Shown: positions 25,501-39,400, counted from the first letter of the stretch. The stretch: DNA of 64,000 nt from Adiantum capillus-veneris (GCA_014529385.2 CM043971.1:56915709-56979708); one strand, 5' to 3'. Program-made: numbers and translations. The notes: generated from the sequence alone by a model not told the origin.

Positions 25501-26680
25501 ACGATATTGTTTACATGTGGGGTTTAACGTCAAGGCCAGTCACTTTTCCAAGCTATTATCCCTAGTAGCATGAGTGGTTTGGTCTCAAGATTCACCACTT
25601 TTCCACTCTATGTCATTATATAAAGAAGATCTAGGTGTTAAGTTCGACCACTTGTCCAACCTATAAGGGTATATCTTAAAGGGTATTCTTTCTCACCACT
25701 TGAAATGTCCATGATATATTTTACATAGGGGTTTGGTTCCAAGGTCCACCCCTTATCCAAGCTAACTTTATTCTTCTCATAGAGAGAAGCAAAAGGTCCA
25801 CCACTTGTCCAAGCTAGGCTCCATTGAAACATGGAGAGAAGGATGCTCCACCATTTGTCGAAGCTAACTCTATTGAAACATGGAAGGTTTACATTCAAGG
25901 TCCACCAGTTGTCCAACCTATTAACGCTAGTAGCATGAGGGGTTTGGTCTCAAGATTCACCACTTTTTCACTCTGTGTCATTATATTAAGAATATTTGGG
26001 TATTAAGGTCCACCACTTGTCCAACCTATAAGACTATATCTTAATGGTTATTCTTTCTGACCACTTGGAGTGACCATGAACGGTTTTACATAGGGTTTTG
26101 GTTCCAAGGTCCACCACTTGTCCAAGCTAACTCTATTGAAACATAGAGAGAAGCAAAGGTCCACCACTTGTCTAAGCTAGGGTCTATTGAAACATGGAGA
26201 GAAGGATGCTCCACCATTTGTCCAAGATAGACTCCATTGAAACATGAAGAGAAGCAAGCTGCACCATATCTCCAAGATGCTAGCCTCCATCGAAATACCT
26301 TAAACCCACGTTATTTTGTACATGGGGAGTTTACATTCAAGATCAACAATTTGTCCAACCTATTATCGCTAGTAGCATGAGTGGTTTGCTCTCAAGATTC
26401 ACCACTTTTCCACTCTATGTCATTATATTAAGAATATTTGGGTGTTAAGGTCCACCACTTGTCCAACCTATAAGACTATATGTTAATGGTTATTCTTTCT
26501 CACCCCTTGAAAGACTATATCTTAATGGTTATCCCTAGCTATTATTGCTAGTAGCCTGAGTGGTTTGGTCTCAAGATTCACCACTTTTATTAAGAATATG
26601 TGGGTGTTAAGGTCCACCACTTGTCCAACCTATAAGGCTACATCTTAAAGGTTATTCTTTCTTACTACTTGGAGTGACCA
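22590..26680 (+). repeat. Right minisatellite array, diverged block
   Basis: Monomers of about 425-450 bp, each composed of roughly seven 50-60-bp sub-units sharing the core CCACCACTTGTCCAA. Landmark sub-units in order end with ctattgaaacatagagag, ccattgaaacatggagag, ccattgaaacatgaagag and a spacer carrying ccactctatgtcattata. Individual monomers are more diverged and more often truncated than in the neighbouring higher-order block. No gene is seen; open frames of 65-90 codons recur only because the unit recurs. Confidence 0.9.
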
Positions 26681-29600
26681 TGATAGGTTTTACATGGGGG
26701 TTTGGTTCCAAGGTCCACCACTTGTCCAAGCTAACTCTATTGAAACATAGAGAGAAGCAAAGGTCCACCCCTTGTCTAAGCTAGGGTCCATTGAAACATG
26801 GAGAGAAGGATGCTCCACCATTTGTCCAAGGTAGGCTCCATTGAAACATGAGGAGAATCAAGGTGCACCATGTCTCCAAGATGCTAGGCTCCATCGAAAA
26901 ACATTAAACCCACGATATGTCGTAGATGAGGGGTTTACCCTCAAGGTCCACCACTTGTCCAAGCTATTATTGGTAGTAGCCTGAGTGTTTTGGTCTCAAG
27001 ATTCACCACTTTTCCACTCTATGTCATTATATTAAGAATATGCGCGTGTTAAGGTCCACCACTTGTCCAACCTATAAGGCTACATCTTAAAGGTTATTCT
27101 TTATTACCACTTGGAGTGACCATGATAGGTTTTACATGGGGGTTTGGTTCCAAGGTCCACCACTTGTCCAAGCTAACTCTATTGAAACATAGAGAGAATC
27201 AAAGGTCCACCACTTGTCCAAGCTAGGGTCCATTGAACCATGGAGAGAAGGATGCTCCACCATTTGTCCAAGATAGGCTCCATTGAAACATGACGAGAAG
27301 CAAGCTGCACCATGTCTCCAAGATGCTAGGCTCCATCCAAATACATTAAACCCACGATATTTCGTAGATGAAGGGTTTACATTCAAGGTCCACCACTTGT
27401 CCAAGCTATTATTGCTAGTAGCCTGAGTGGTTTGGTCTCAAGATTCACCACTTTTATTAAGAATATGTGGGTGTTAAGGTCCACCACTTGTCCAACCTAT
27501 AAGGCTACATCTTAAAGGTTATTATTTCTTACTACTTGGAGTGACCATGATAGGTTTTACATGGGGGTTTGGTTCCAAGGTCCACCACTTGTCCAAGCTA
27601 ACTCTATTGAAACATAGAGAGAAGCAAAGGTCCACCCCTTGTCTAAGCTAGGGTCCATTGAAACATGGAGAGAAGGATGCTCCACCATTTGTCCAAGGTA
27701 GGCTCCATTGAAACATGAGGAGAAGCAAGGTGCACCATGTCTCCAAGATGCTAGGCTCCATCGAAAAACATTAAATCCACGATATGTCGTAGATGAGGGG
27801 TGTACATTCAAGGTCCACCACTTGTCCAAGCTATTATTGCTAGTAGCCTGAGTGGTTTGGTCTCAAGATTCACCACTTTTCCACTCTATGTCATTATATT
27901 AAGAATATGCGCGTGTTAAGGTCCACCACTTGTCCAACCTATAAGGCTACATCTTAAAGGTTATTCTTTATTACCCCTTGGAGTGACCATGATAGGTTTT
28001 ACAGGGGGGTTTGGTTCCAAGGTCCACCACTTGTCCAAGCTAACTCTATTGAAACATAGAGAGAAACAAAGGTCCACCACTTGTCCAAGCTAGGGTCCAT
28101 TGAAACATGGAGAGAAGGATGCTCCACCATTTGTCCAAGATAGGCTCCATTGAAACATGACGAGAAGCAAGCTGCACCATGTCTCCAAGATGCTAGGCTC
28201 CATCCAAATACATTAAACCCACGATATTTCGTAGATGATGGGTTTACATTCAAGGTCCACCACTTGTCCAAGCTATTATTGCTAGTAGCCTGAGTGGTTT
28301 GGTCTCAAGATTCACCACTTTTATTAAGAATATGTGGGTGTTAAGGTCCACCACTTGTCCAACCTATAAGGCTACATCTTAAAGGTTATTCTTTCTTACT
28401 ACTTGGAGTGACCATGATAGGTTTTACATGGGGGTTTGGTTCCAAGGTCCACCGCTTGTCCAAGCTAGCTCTATTGAAACATAGAGAGAAGCAAAGGTCC
28501 ACCCCTTGTCTAAGCTAGGGTCCATTGAAACATGGAGAGAAGGATGCTCCACCATTTGTCCAAGGTAGGCTCCATTGAAACATGAGGAGAAGCAAGATGC
28601 ACCATGTCTCCAAGATGCTAGGCTCCATCGAAAAACATTAAACCCACGATATGTCGTAGATGAGGGGTTTACATTCAAGGTCCACACTTGTCCAAGCTAT
28701 TATTGCTAGTAGCCTGAGTGTTTTGGTCTCAAGATTCACCACTTTTCCACTCTATGTCATTATATTAAGAATATGCGCGTGTTAAGGTCCACCACTTGTC
28801 CAACCTATAAGGCTACATCTTAAAGGTTATTCTTTATTACCACTTGGAGTGACCATGATAGGTTTTACATGGGGGTTTGGTTCCAAGGTCCACCACTTGT
28901 CCAAGCTAACTCTATTGAAACATAGAGAGAAAGAAAGGTCAGCCACTTGTCCAAGCTAGGGTCCATTGAAACATGGAGAGAAGGATGCTCCACCATTTGT
29001 CCAAGATAGGCTCCATTGAAACATGACGAGAAGCAAGCTGCACCATGTCTCCAAGATGCTAGGCTCCATCCAAATACATTAAACCCACGATATTTCGTAG
29101 ATGAGGGGTTTACATTCAAGGTCCACCACTTGTCCAAGCTATTATTGCTAGTAGCCTGAGTGGTTTGGTCTCAAGATTCACCACTTTTATTAAGAATATG
29201 TGGGTGTTAAGGTCCACCACTTGTCCAACCTATAAGGCTACATCTTAAAGGTTATTCTTTCTTACTACTTGGAGTGACCATGATAGGTTTTACATGGGGG
29301 TTTGGTTCCAAGGTCCACCACTTGTCCAAGCTAACTCTATTGAAACATAGAGAGAAGCAAAGGTCCACCCCTTGTCTAAGCTAGGGTCCATTGAAACATG
29401 GAGAGAAGGATGCTCCACCATTTGTCCAAGGTAGGCTCCATTGAAACATGAGGAGAAGCAAGGTGCACCATGTCTCCAAGATGCTAGGCTCCATCGAAAA
29501 ACATTAAATCCACGATATGTCGTAGATGAGGGGTGTACATTCAAGGTCCACCACTTGTCCAAGCTATTATTGCTAGTAGCCTGAGTGGTTTGGTCTCAAG

Positions 29601-32330
29601 ATTCACCACATTTCCACTCTATGTCATTATATTAAGAATATGCGCGTGTTAAGGTCCACCACTTGTCCAACCTATAAGGCTACATCTTAAAGGTTATTCT
29701 TTATTACCACTTGGAGTGACCATGATAGGTTTTACATGGGGGTTTGGTTCCAAGGTCCACCACTTGTCCAAGCTAACTCTATTGAAACATAGAGAGAAAC
29801 AAAGGTCCACCACTTGTCCAAGCTAGGGTCCATTGAAACATGGAGAGAAGGATGCTCCACCATTTGTCCAAGATAGGCTCCATTGAAACATGACGAGAAG
29901 CAAGCTGCACCATGTCTCCAAGATGCTAGGCTCCATCGAAATACATTAAACCCACGATATTTCATAGATGAGGGGTTTACATTCAAGGTCCACCACTTGT
30001 CCAAGCTATTATTGCTAGTAGCCTGAGTGGTTTGGTCTCAAGATTCACCACTTTTATTAAGAATATGTGGATGTTAAGGTCCACCACTTGTCCAACCTAT
30101 AAGGCTACATCTTAAAGGTTATTCTTTCTTACTACTTGGAGTGACCATGATAGGTTTTACATGGGGGTTTGGTTCCAAGGTCCACCACTTGTCCAAGCTA
30201 ACTCTATTGAAACATAGAGAGAAGCAAAGGTCCACCCCTTGTCTAAGCTAGGATCCATTGAAACATGGAGAGAAGGATGCTCCACCATTTGTCCAAGGTA
30301 GGCTCCATTGAAACATGAGGAGAAGCAAGGTGCACCATGTCTCCAAGACACTAGGCTCCATCGAAAAACATTAAACCCACGATATGTCGTAGATGAGGGG
30401 TTTACATTCAAGGTCCACACTTGTCCAAGCTATTATTGCTAGTAGCCTGAGTGGTTTGGTCTCAAGATTCACCACTTTTCCACTCTATGTCATTATATTA
30501 AGAATATGCGCGTGTTAAGGTCCACCACTTGTCCAACCTATAAGGCTACATCTTAAAGGTTATTCTTTATTACCACTTGGAGTGACCATGATAGGTTTTA
30601 CATGGGGGTTTGGTTCCAAGGTCCACCACTTGTCCAAGCTAACTCTATTGAAACATAGAGAGAAAGAAAGGTCAGCCACTTGTCCAAGCTAGGGTCCATT
30701 GAAACATGGAGAGAAGGATGCTCCACCATTTGTGCAAGATAGGCTCCATTGAAACATGACGAGAAGCAAGCTGCACCATGTCTCCAAGACACTAGGCTCC
30801 ATCGAAATACATTAAACCCACGATATTTCGTAGATGAGGGGTTTACATTCAAGGTCCACCACTTGTCCAAGCTATTATTGCTAGTAGCCTGAGTGGTTTG
30901 GTCTCAAGATTCACCACTTTTATTAAGAATATGTGGGTGTTAAGGTCCACCACTTGTCCAACCTATAAGGCTACATCTTAAAGGTTATTCTTTCTTACTA
31001 CTTGGAGTGACCATGATAGGTTTTACATGGGGGTTTGGTTCCAAGGTCCACCACTTGTCCAAGCTAACTCTATTGAAACATAGAGAGAAGCAAAGGTCCA
31101 CCCCTTGTCTAAGCTAGGGTCCATTGAAACATGGAGAGAAGGATGCTCCGCCATTTGTCCAAGGTAGGCTCCATTGAAACATGAGGAGAAGCAAGGTGCA
31201 CCATGTCTCCAAGATGCTAGGCTCCATCGAAAAACATTAAACCCACGATATGTCGTAGATGAGGGGTTTACATTCAAGGTCCACACTTGTCCAAGCTATT
31301 ATTGCTAGTAGCCTGAGTGGTTTGGTCTCAAGATTCACCACTTTTCCACTCTATGTCATTATATTAAGAATATGCGCGTGTTAAGGTCCACCACTTGTCC
31401 AACCTATGAGGCTACATCTTAAAGGTTATTCTTTATTACCGCTTGGAGTGACCATGATAGGTTTTACATGGGGGTTTGGTTCCAAGGTCCACCACTTGTC
31501 CAAGCTAACTCTATTGAAACATAGAGAGAAACAAAGGTCCACCACTTGTCCAAGCTAGGGTCCATTGAAACAAGGAGAGAAGGATGCTCCACCATTTGTC
31601 CAAGATAGGCTCCATTGAAACATGACGAGAAGCAAGCTGCACCATGTCTCCAAGATGCTAGGCTCCATCCAAATACATTAAACCCACGATATTTCGTAGA
31701 TGAGGGGTTTACATTCAAGGTCCACCACTTGTCCAAGCTATTATTGCTAGTAGCCTGAGTGGTTTGGTCTCAAGATTCACCACTTTTATTAAGAATATGT
31801 GGGTGTTAAGGTCCACCACTTGTCCAACCTATAAGGCTACATCTTAAAGGTTATTCTTTCTTACTACTTGGAGTGACCATGATAGGTTTTACATGGGGGT
31901 TTGGTTCCAAGGTCCACCACTTGTCCAAGCTAACTCTATTGAAACATAGAGAGAAGCAAAGGTCCACCCCTTGTCTAAGCTAGGGTCCATTGAAACATGG
32001 AGAGAAGGATGCTCCACCATTTGTCCAAGGTAGGCTCCATTGAAACATGAGGAGAATCAAGGTGCACCATGTCTCCAAGATGCTAGGCTCCATCGAAAAA
32101 CATTAAACCCACGATATGTCGTAGATGAGGGGTTTACATTCAAGGTCCACCACTTGTCCAAGCTATTATTGGTAGTAGCCTGAGTGGTTTGGTCTCAAGA
32201 TTCACCACTTTTCCACTCTATGTCATTATATTAAGAATATGCGCGTGTTAAGGTCCACCACTTGTCCAACCTATAAGGCTACATCTTAAAGGTTATTCTT
32301 TATTACCACTTAGAGTGACCATGATAGGTT
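26681..32330 (+). repeat. 866-bp higher-order tandem repeat (A/B dimer), about six copies
   Basis: Equivalent positions recur at spacings alternating 425 and 441-442 bp (for example 27,132; 27,557; 27,999; 28,424; 28,865; 29,290; 29,732; 30,157; 30,598; 31,023; 31,464). The two monomer types differ by a 17-bp deletion in the spacer (after cacttttcc in one, cacttttatt in the other), by the word gcgcgtg versus gtgggtg, and by other diagnostic sites. Dimers are nearly identical to each other, so the block was homogenised recently. No gene is seen. Confidence 0.95.
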
Positions 32331-34430
32331 TTACATGGGGGTTTGCTTCCAAGGTCCACCACTTGTCCAAGATAACTCTATTGAAACATAGAGAGAAACA
32401 AAGGTCCACCACTTGTCCAAGGTAGGGTCCATTGAAACATGGAGAGAAGGATGCTACACCGTTTGTCGAAGCTAACTCTATTGAAACATGGGGGGTTTAC
32501 GTTCAAGGTCCACCACTTGTCCAAGCTATTAGTGCTAGTAGCATGAGTGGTTTTGTCTCAAGATTCACCACTTTTTCACTCTATGTCATTATATTAAGAA
32601 TATTAGGGTGTTAAGGTCCACCACTTGTCCAACCTATAAGGCTATATCTTAAAGGTTATTCTTTCTCACCACTTGGAGTGACGATGATAGGTTTTAAATG
32701 GGGGTTTGGTTCCAAGGTCCACCACTTGTCCAAGCTAACTCTATTGAATAATAGAGAGAAGTAAAGGTCCACCACTTGTCCAAGCTAGGGTCCATTGAAA
32801 CATGGAGAGAAGGATGCTCCACCATTTGTCCAAGATAGGCTCCATTGAAACATGAAGAGAAGCAAGATGCACGATGTCTCCAAGATGCTAGGCTCCATCG
32901 AAATACATTAAACCCACGATATTTTGTAGATGAGGGGTTTACATTCAAGGTCCACCACTTGTCCAAGCTATTATTGCTAGTAGCCTTAGTGGTTTGGTCT
33001 CAAGATTCACCACTTTTATTAAGAATATGTGGGTGTTAAGGTCCACCACTTGTCCAACCTATAAGGCTACATCTTAAAGGTTATTCTTTCTTACTACTTG
33101 GAGTGACCATGATAGGTTTTACATGGGGGTTTGGTTCCAAGGTCCACCACTTGTCCAAGCTAACTCTATTGAAACATAGAGAGAAGCAAAGGTCCACCCC
33201 TTGTCTAAGCTAGGGTCCATATAAACATGGAGAGAAGGATGCTCCACCATTTATCCAAGGTAGGCTCCATTGAAACATGAGGAGAATCAAGGTGCACCAT
33301 GTCTCCAAGATGCTAGGCTCCATCGAAAAACATTAAACCCACGATATGTCGTAGATGAGGGGTGTACATTCAAGGTCCACCACTTGTCCAAGCTATTATT
33401 GCTAGTAGCCTGAGTGGTTTGGTCTCAAGATTCACCACTTTTCCACTCTATGTCATTATATTAAGAATATGCGCGTGTTAAGGTCCACCACTTGTCCAAC
33501 CTATAAGGCTACATCTTAAAGGTTATTCTTTATTGCCACTTAGAGTGACCATGATAGGTTTTACATGGGGGTTTGCTTCCAAGGTCCACCACTTGTCCAA
33601 GATAACTCTATTGAAACATAGAGAGAAACAAAGGTCCACCACTTGTCCAAGCTAGGGTCCATTGAAACATGGAGAGAAGGATGCTCCACCATTTGTCGAA
33701 GCTAACTCTATTGAAACATGGGGGGTTTACGTTCAAGGTCCACCACTTGTCCAAGCTATTAGTGCTAGTAGCATGAGTGGTTTTGTCTCAAGATTCACCA
33801 CTTTTTCACTCTATGTCATTATATTAAGAATATTAGGGTGTTAAGGTCCACCACTTGTCCAACCTATAAGGCTATATCTTAAAGGTTATTCTTTCTCACC
33901 ACTTGGAGTGACCATGATAGGTTTTAAATGGGGGTTTGGTTCCAAGGTCCACCACTTGTCCAAGCTAACTCTATTGAATAATAGAGAGAAGTAAAGGTCC
34001 ACCACTTGTCCAAGCTAGGGTCCATTGAAACATGGAGAGAAGGATGCTCCACCATTTGTCCAAGATAGGCTCCATTGAAACATGAAGAGAAGCAAGATGC
34101 ACGATGTCTCCAAGATGCTAGGCTCCATCGAAATACCTTAAACCCACGATATTTCATAGATGGGGGGTTTACTTTCAAGGTCCACCACTTGTCCAAGCTA
34201 TTATCGCTAGTAGCATGGTTTGGTCTCAAGATTCACCAGTTTTCCACTCTATGTCATTATATGAAGAATATCTGGGTGTTAAGGTCCACCACTTGTCCAA
34301 CCTATAAGGCTATATTCTAAATGATATGTTTTTTGACCACTTGGAATGTGCATGATATGTTTTACATGGGGTTTTATTCCAAGGTCCACCACTTGTCCAA
34401 GCTAGATCTATTACATATATATTATACATA
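32331..34430 (+). repeat. 1,230-bp tandem duplication and array end
   Basis: A 1,230-bp composite unit is duplicated almost perfectly: positions from 32,340 recur from about 33,570. The match includes a truncated sub-unit ending gaaacatggggggtttac and the variant attgaataatagagag. The duplication unit spans about three monomers and so post-dates the A/B dimer. The array dies out at about 34,430. Confidence 0.9.
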
Positions 34431-34539
34431 CAATATTCAACTAGATTCCCTACCTATCATGTCCAGTAGCATGGATGCTCTAGCTTGAAGGTCCAGCACT
34501 TGTCCAACCTATACTCTCTTATGTAAGGGAGATCTCGCT

Positions 34540-34830
34540 ATAAATTCAAAACCTTCCCGCCTAAATTTAAAATATCCCTCCCAAATCTTTAATATCCCGC
34601 CTAAATTTTAAACTATCTCGCCCAAATTTTAAAATTCAAACTTTTTTATAAAAATTTAAATTTTACTACTTAAATTTAAAATATTCCACGCAAAATTGAT
34701 TTTAAATTCAAGTTTACCACAAAAAGATATCATTATACCACCTAAATTCAAATATGCAAACCTCAAATCATTATATTGTACATAAATTCAAACAAATTCA
34801 AATTAACAAGCCTAAACTGATATTAGTTTG
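34540..34830. repeat. AT-rich degenerate short tandem repeat
   Basis: A unit of roughly 25-30 bp of the form cgcctaaatttaaaatat recurs with heavy divergence from about 34,555 to 34,760. No gene is seen. It sits between the minisatellite and the promoter-side region of the plus-strand gene. Confidence 0.6.
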
Positions 34831-35449
34831 CATAGATATGAATTTATCACACCTAAATTATGTCACCATGTTAGAGAGAGTGGTTAGAGAATTTGAACAA
34901 GGTCCACCACTTGTCCAACCTAGATACCAAGAAGGATTGAGTGTACAAGGTATTGTTTGGAGGTCCTTATAGTCCATTGGTCTCAAGGTCCACCACTTGT
35001 GGTAAGGGTCACCAAAAAGTGTATATATTCATCCAAAGAAATACACGTATTTTTGGTCTACATGTCCTAGTTTAAACCATTTATGTCCATTAGGTGTATC
35101 ACTAAACAACACTACTATTTTTGAGAAACAGAAGTTACAATCATATCTACAAATGGATTAGAGGAAAATCAGCTCAGCATACATCCAAAACTCGCTACAA
35201 GAATCGACTTTAACAGATCACGCAAGTAAGTCTTCCATTCAATTTTACTAGTATTACAATGTGTTAGTTATTTGTGATATTTATGTATGTATATATACTA
35301 TGTGTGCATATCGTAATTAAGTGTAATTGTGTATCTGCATTATGTATGAGTATTACAATGAAATAACACAAATATACATACATACACATAGATAACACAG
35401 ACGCACACATACATGAGCATGTATTTTCAAGAGAGAGATAGCAAATACA

Positions 35450-35481
<32 letters not shown>

Positions 35482-36487
35482 TAAATAACTGTTTTTTAGA
35501 GAGAGGAGAGAGAAAGATAACAGATTTCACTGTGTTTATGTATGTGGAAGAGAGGAAGACGATGTATGGGAATATGTGCACGTATTTTCAAGAGAGAGAC
35601 AACAAGATAACAGATTTCATTGTGGTTATGTATGTGGAAGTGAGGAAGACGATGTGTGGGAATATGTGCATGTATTTTCAAGAGAGAGACAGCAAGATAA
35701 TAGATTTCACTGTGGTTATGTATGTGGAAGAGAGGAAGACGATGTGTGGGAATATGTGTATGTGTGCGGGGATACTTTTAAACTATGTATCTCTGTCTTT
35801 TGACGAGAGAGTGTGTGTGCAAGAAGAGTTACAAAGAACCATCTTCTCTATATGGAGAAAGACAGAGAGTGAGAGAGAGAGAAATACCTGTTTTTTCTCT
35901 ATTCGTGAGGTGTACAATGTCTCCTGAGAAGACTGCCCGATCCTGCCCTTCTGGAAAGCGTTGTGTACGCAGCTGTTTCTTTGTCTTGTGCGCGAACTTT
36001 CAATCCTGTGCACTCCACCTGTGTGTTGTGTACGATGCCGAGCTTGCTCCTCTACGCGCGCGTATACTCCAACTGTGTGCGATCCGTGTGCGCTTTCTGT
36101 GTTTTTGCTGCTCGCCTGCTTTCTCTGTGTGCGTTTCTCGTGCGCTCTCTGTGTGCCTAATCTTGATAGGGTTTATTAGAATGCCACGTATGCTACAAGT
36201 CCATGTTTTATCATAGGATTAAAAAAAACAAAAGCAATATAAAAAATTAACCAATTCACACGGCCAAAATTAAAGAAATCATGGTTGAAAATATGAAAAA
36301 CATGCGTAACTCTATACTGCCCACTTGTCCAACCTTGGTTCCATTAATATAGCAAGGAGGATTTGGTCTCAAGGTTCACCACTTGTCCAACCTATGCAAA
36401 CCTTTTTCATGTTGTAGCATGATTTTTGGTTTGAAGAGTATTTTTCTATAACTATGGATTTAACAATGTAATCTTTTTACTTACAGG
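34831..36487 (+). promoter_or_regulatory. Upstream region and probable 5' UTR intron of the DUF7869-like gene
   Basis: Two isolated minisatellite cores occur (34,900 and 34,985; another pair at 36,320-36,390). A strong donor-like CGCAA|GTAAGT is at 35,226 and an acceptor ttttacttacag ends at 36,486, directly before the ATG, suggesting a 1.26-kb 5' UTR intron. Within it are a GA-rich microsatellite (35,450-35,485), a 90-bp direct repeat of about 2.7 copies (35,535-35,770) and a more GC-rich stretch (35,930-36,170). Promoter position itself is inferred. Confidence 0.45.
35535..35770 (+). repeat. 90-bp direct repeat, about 2.7 copies
   Basis: The unit contains atgtatgtggaagagagg and tattttcaagagagaga and repeats every 90 bp, so all frames stay open across it. 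That explains the overlapping open frames here. I see no sign of a real protein. Confidence 0.85.
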
Positions 36488-39400
36488 ATGGACTTCGAAT
36501 CTGGGGAGAAAGTACATATGATACTTGACAATGAAATCGTTGGTATTGGTTGTGTGTGTAGAACAGATCCAGATTCCACTTGTGGTGGTACAAAGATAGG
36601 GCTGGGAAATGTCTCCATACTAGTGGAGGAATGCTTGAAGGATGTGGTCCTACCTTTTCCTACAATGGATACTTCATCTCTCCAAGGCTCATTATGGAGT
36701 GCTGTTCGATGGTCAAAGCTTCTTTTGCAATCTTTTGTATTAAATGGGAACTTAATTGATCCACACGAAAGCTACAATGGTGATGAAGAACATGATCATT
36801 CTGATCCTCTAGTTACAGATGCAATACCTATGACAAGCCCAGAATTTGAAGCAATGATTCGAGAGTCTTGGAGAAATCAGAGGGTCCTTTTAAAAGATGA
36901 CACAATGATGCAAACCATGAATGAAGGGACCATCTTATATTTATTTCCACATGATTATGTCAACTTTCAGGAACTTGGTCCTGATTGTGGGTGTGGGTAT
37001 TGAAAGAGAAAATGCAAGCATTGATGATGTGGTTGAAGTGGGTAGCATCACTTTGCTAAAGTGGCCCATCAAGCAGACAACAATGTTGAATGGGAGCCCA
37101 TTACAACGCTTTGTTCCTGTTGATGGCATGCATGCTACATATGAGGATGTATCCAACGATGGCAATGTTGGAAAAAAACTTGATGGGAGTAATGTTGTCC
37201 AGTTGTCAAGGAAGAGACGATACACTTTCATGAACAGGACTCAAAAATCAAAAGCAGCACCAGCTTCGACTTTTTACCTTTCAAACAAATCAATTCAAAG
37301 GGTATCATGCATTGATTGTTGTGCACAAAAATGCTGCCAATTTGCAGATCGTGATATGGTGACAAGGTTACGACAACAATTTTGGGGAGAGTCTCAAAAA
37401 TCACGCACTAATTATGTTTATGATGTTCTTTCTATATGTTATCAGAAAGATGAGAAGTCACGATACCAATTCAGGCTAAATGGCTCTATTGTTTGTTGTA
37501 GAGCATGGTATGAGCTACATGGAATACCAAAGACATCATTTTATCGATACAAGGAGAACTTTGAAAATGGTGTGCACCAATATGTACATGGGAACACATG
37601 TACATTGAGAAGGGGACTTCAACATACTAGTTTAGCAAGAGCACTACTAAATGAGTTTGTGGAAAACAACTCTGAGAAGATGCCACATAGAAGTAGAACA
37701 CTGCTAGATGGCTCAAGAGAGACTCAATTGGTGATTCCATCAACATACAAACAAGTGGATATTTTATGTGAAATCAACACGACACTTGACCAAATGGGCT
37801 ATGAGAAGAAGCTATCCCAATCTTCTTTTGGTAGAATTTGGAACAAAGAGTACCCACATGTCACTTTAACAAAGACGAGTGAGTTCTCTAAGTGCAATAT
37901 TTGTAGCTCAATCAAGGCAAGGTTAGAAGCTAAACCTTCTCTTGAAGAGAGAGCTCTTCTCTTGAGGGAGAGAGAAGTTCACATGGCACAACAAAAGAGT
38001 TGCAGAAGCCTATATTATGCATGGCGCACGTATTCAGAAACTCAACCACAAAAATATGTATGCATAATCCATGATAAGATGGATCAAAAGAAGACTGCCA
38101 TTCCTAGATTACGCATTGTTCCCAAGGGTGTGGATTCAGGATATAATCTGCAGGTGGCATTGATTGGCATGATCACTCATGGACATGGAGAAGGTCATAT
38201 GGACACTTTGTCTTGAATGGTTTGTGGCCAGCTGATCCAAATCTTACAATTGGCTCAATTGCTAATTGTTTACATAACCTCGAGAGGATAGATAAGCATC
38301 CTCTTGGTGATCTAGTAACAAATGGACTTCCAAGGAGCAATATTTCACTACTACATGCTTTGAACTCAAGGGATGCTTTGGACTACCATAACTTGAGTGA
38401 TGGAAAAGAGCCCATTGTGCAGTCGTCAGAAATTGCAGAAGAGGAATTGGGGTCAACATTTCGCAGATTGCCAGAGAACTTGTTGCTACAATTGGATAAT
38501 TGTGCAGGGGAAAACAAAAATCGATACTTATTTGCCTATTTGTCAATGCTTGTTGCAAGGGGTGTTTTCAAAACCATCCAGCTGGGATTTTTAATGGTTG
38601 GGCATACACATGAGGACATAGACGCCATGTTTAGTAGGTTTTCAGAGAAGTTGAGAGTTACACAAACCTATACTTTGCCACATTTGATGGATACATTACG
38701 AAACAGCTCATCTTCATCTCCAGCTCCATTTTTTCTCACAAAGATCCCCGATTTCAAGCAATATTGTGATGGCTATCTTTGTGATGGACAAGACATACTT
38801 GTTGGACATTCCAAACCGCTTCAGTTCAGGTTCTTTATGCAGGATGAGACACCAATGATGCAATATAAGGCACATGTAGGTGTATCAAGTTGGAGTGGAA
38901 GTATTCGCCTTTGGAAAACAGACACAGAAGGCAAGCCAATGTTACCACATGGAGATCCACCTCTAGTACAAATGGCGGAGTATGTCAAGGCCCACGAAGA
39001 AGTCATTTTGGGGCTAAAGAACTATATAAAATTTTGGAAAAATTTAGGGAATGGTTCAAGTATTCCGCGATATTATAGACCCGTGATAGATTATTGGAGT
39101 AAGGTAATTGAAGAGATTGGAAAAGCAATCATATCAGAGGGAGTCTTGTATGAAATGTTTTGGCCAAAAACTCAAGAATATTCTCACCTACAAAGCACTA
39201 CACTGAATTTGCAACAAGGAGCAGAAAGATTCCTAGGCCTTGAAGAGTTGAACGATCATTTTTGTGGGCCTCAACGAGATAGGCCAAGGGAAGAGTTTGA
39301 CCCTATGTCTGATGTGCACCAAGGTGACTTTCTTATGCTTGTTCCGAGTGACACAGAAATCTATCCAGTGTGGCTTGCAATGGCTTTATCTGACATTGAT

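Noticed and set aside
22753-34229. Recurrent 60-101-codon minus-strand open frames starting MDKWWTLNV
   Set aside because: They follow the tandem repeat unit; their openness is copied by array homogenisation and unit lengths (425, 441/442) do not preserve a joined frame. No start context, splice sites or protein-like composition beyond the repeat.
6490-34430. CRISPR-like array of regularly spaced repeats
   Set aside because: Spacers are themselves repeated and related, unit lengths are 50-75 bp nested in 425-442-bp monomers, and the context is eukaryotic.
35532-36216. Overlapping open frames in the GA-rich and GC-rich stretch
   Set aside because: They come from a 90-bp repeat (a multiple of three) and low-complexity sequence, and probably sit in a 5' UTR intron.
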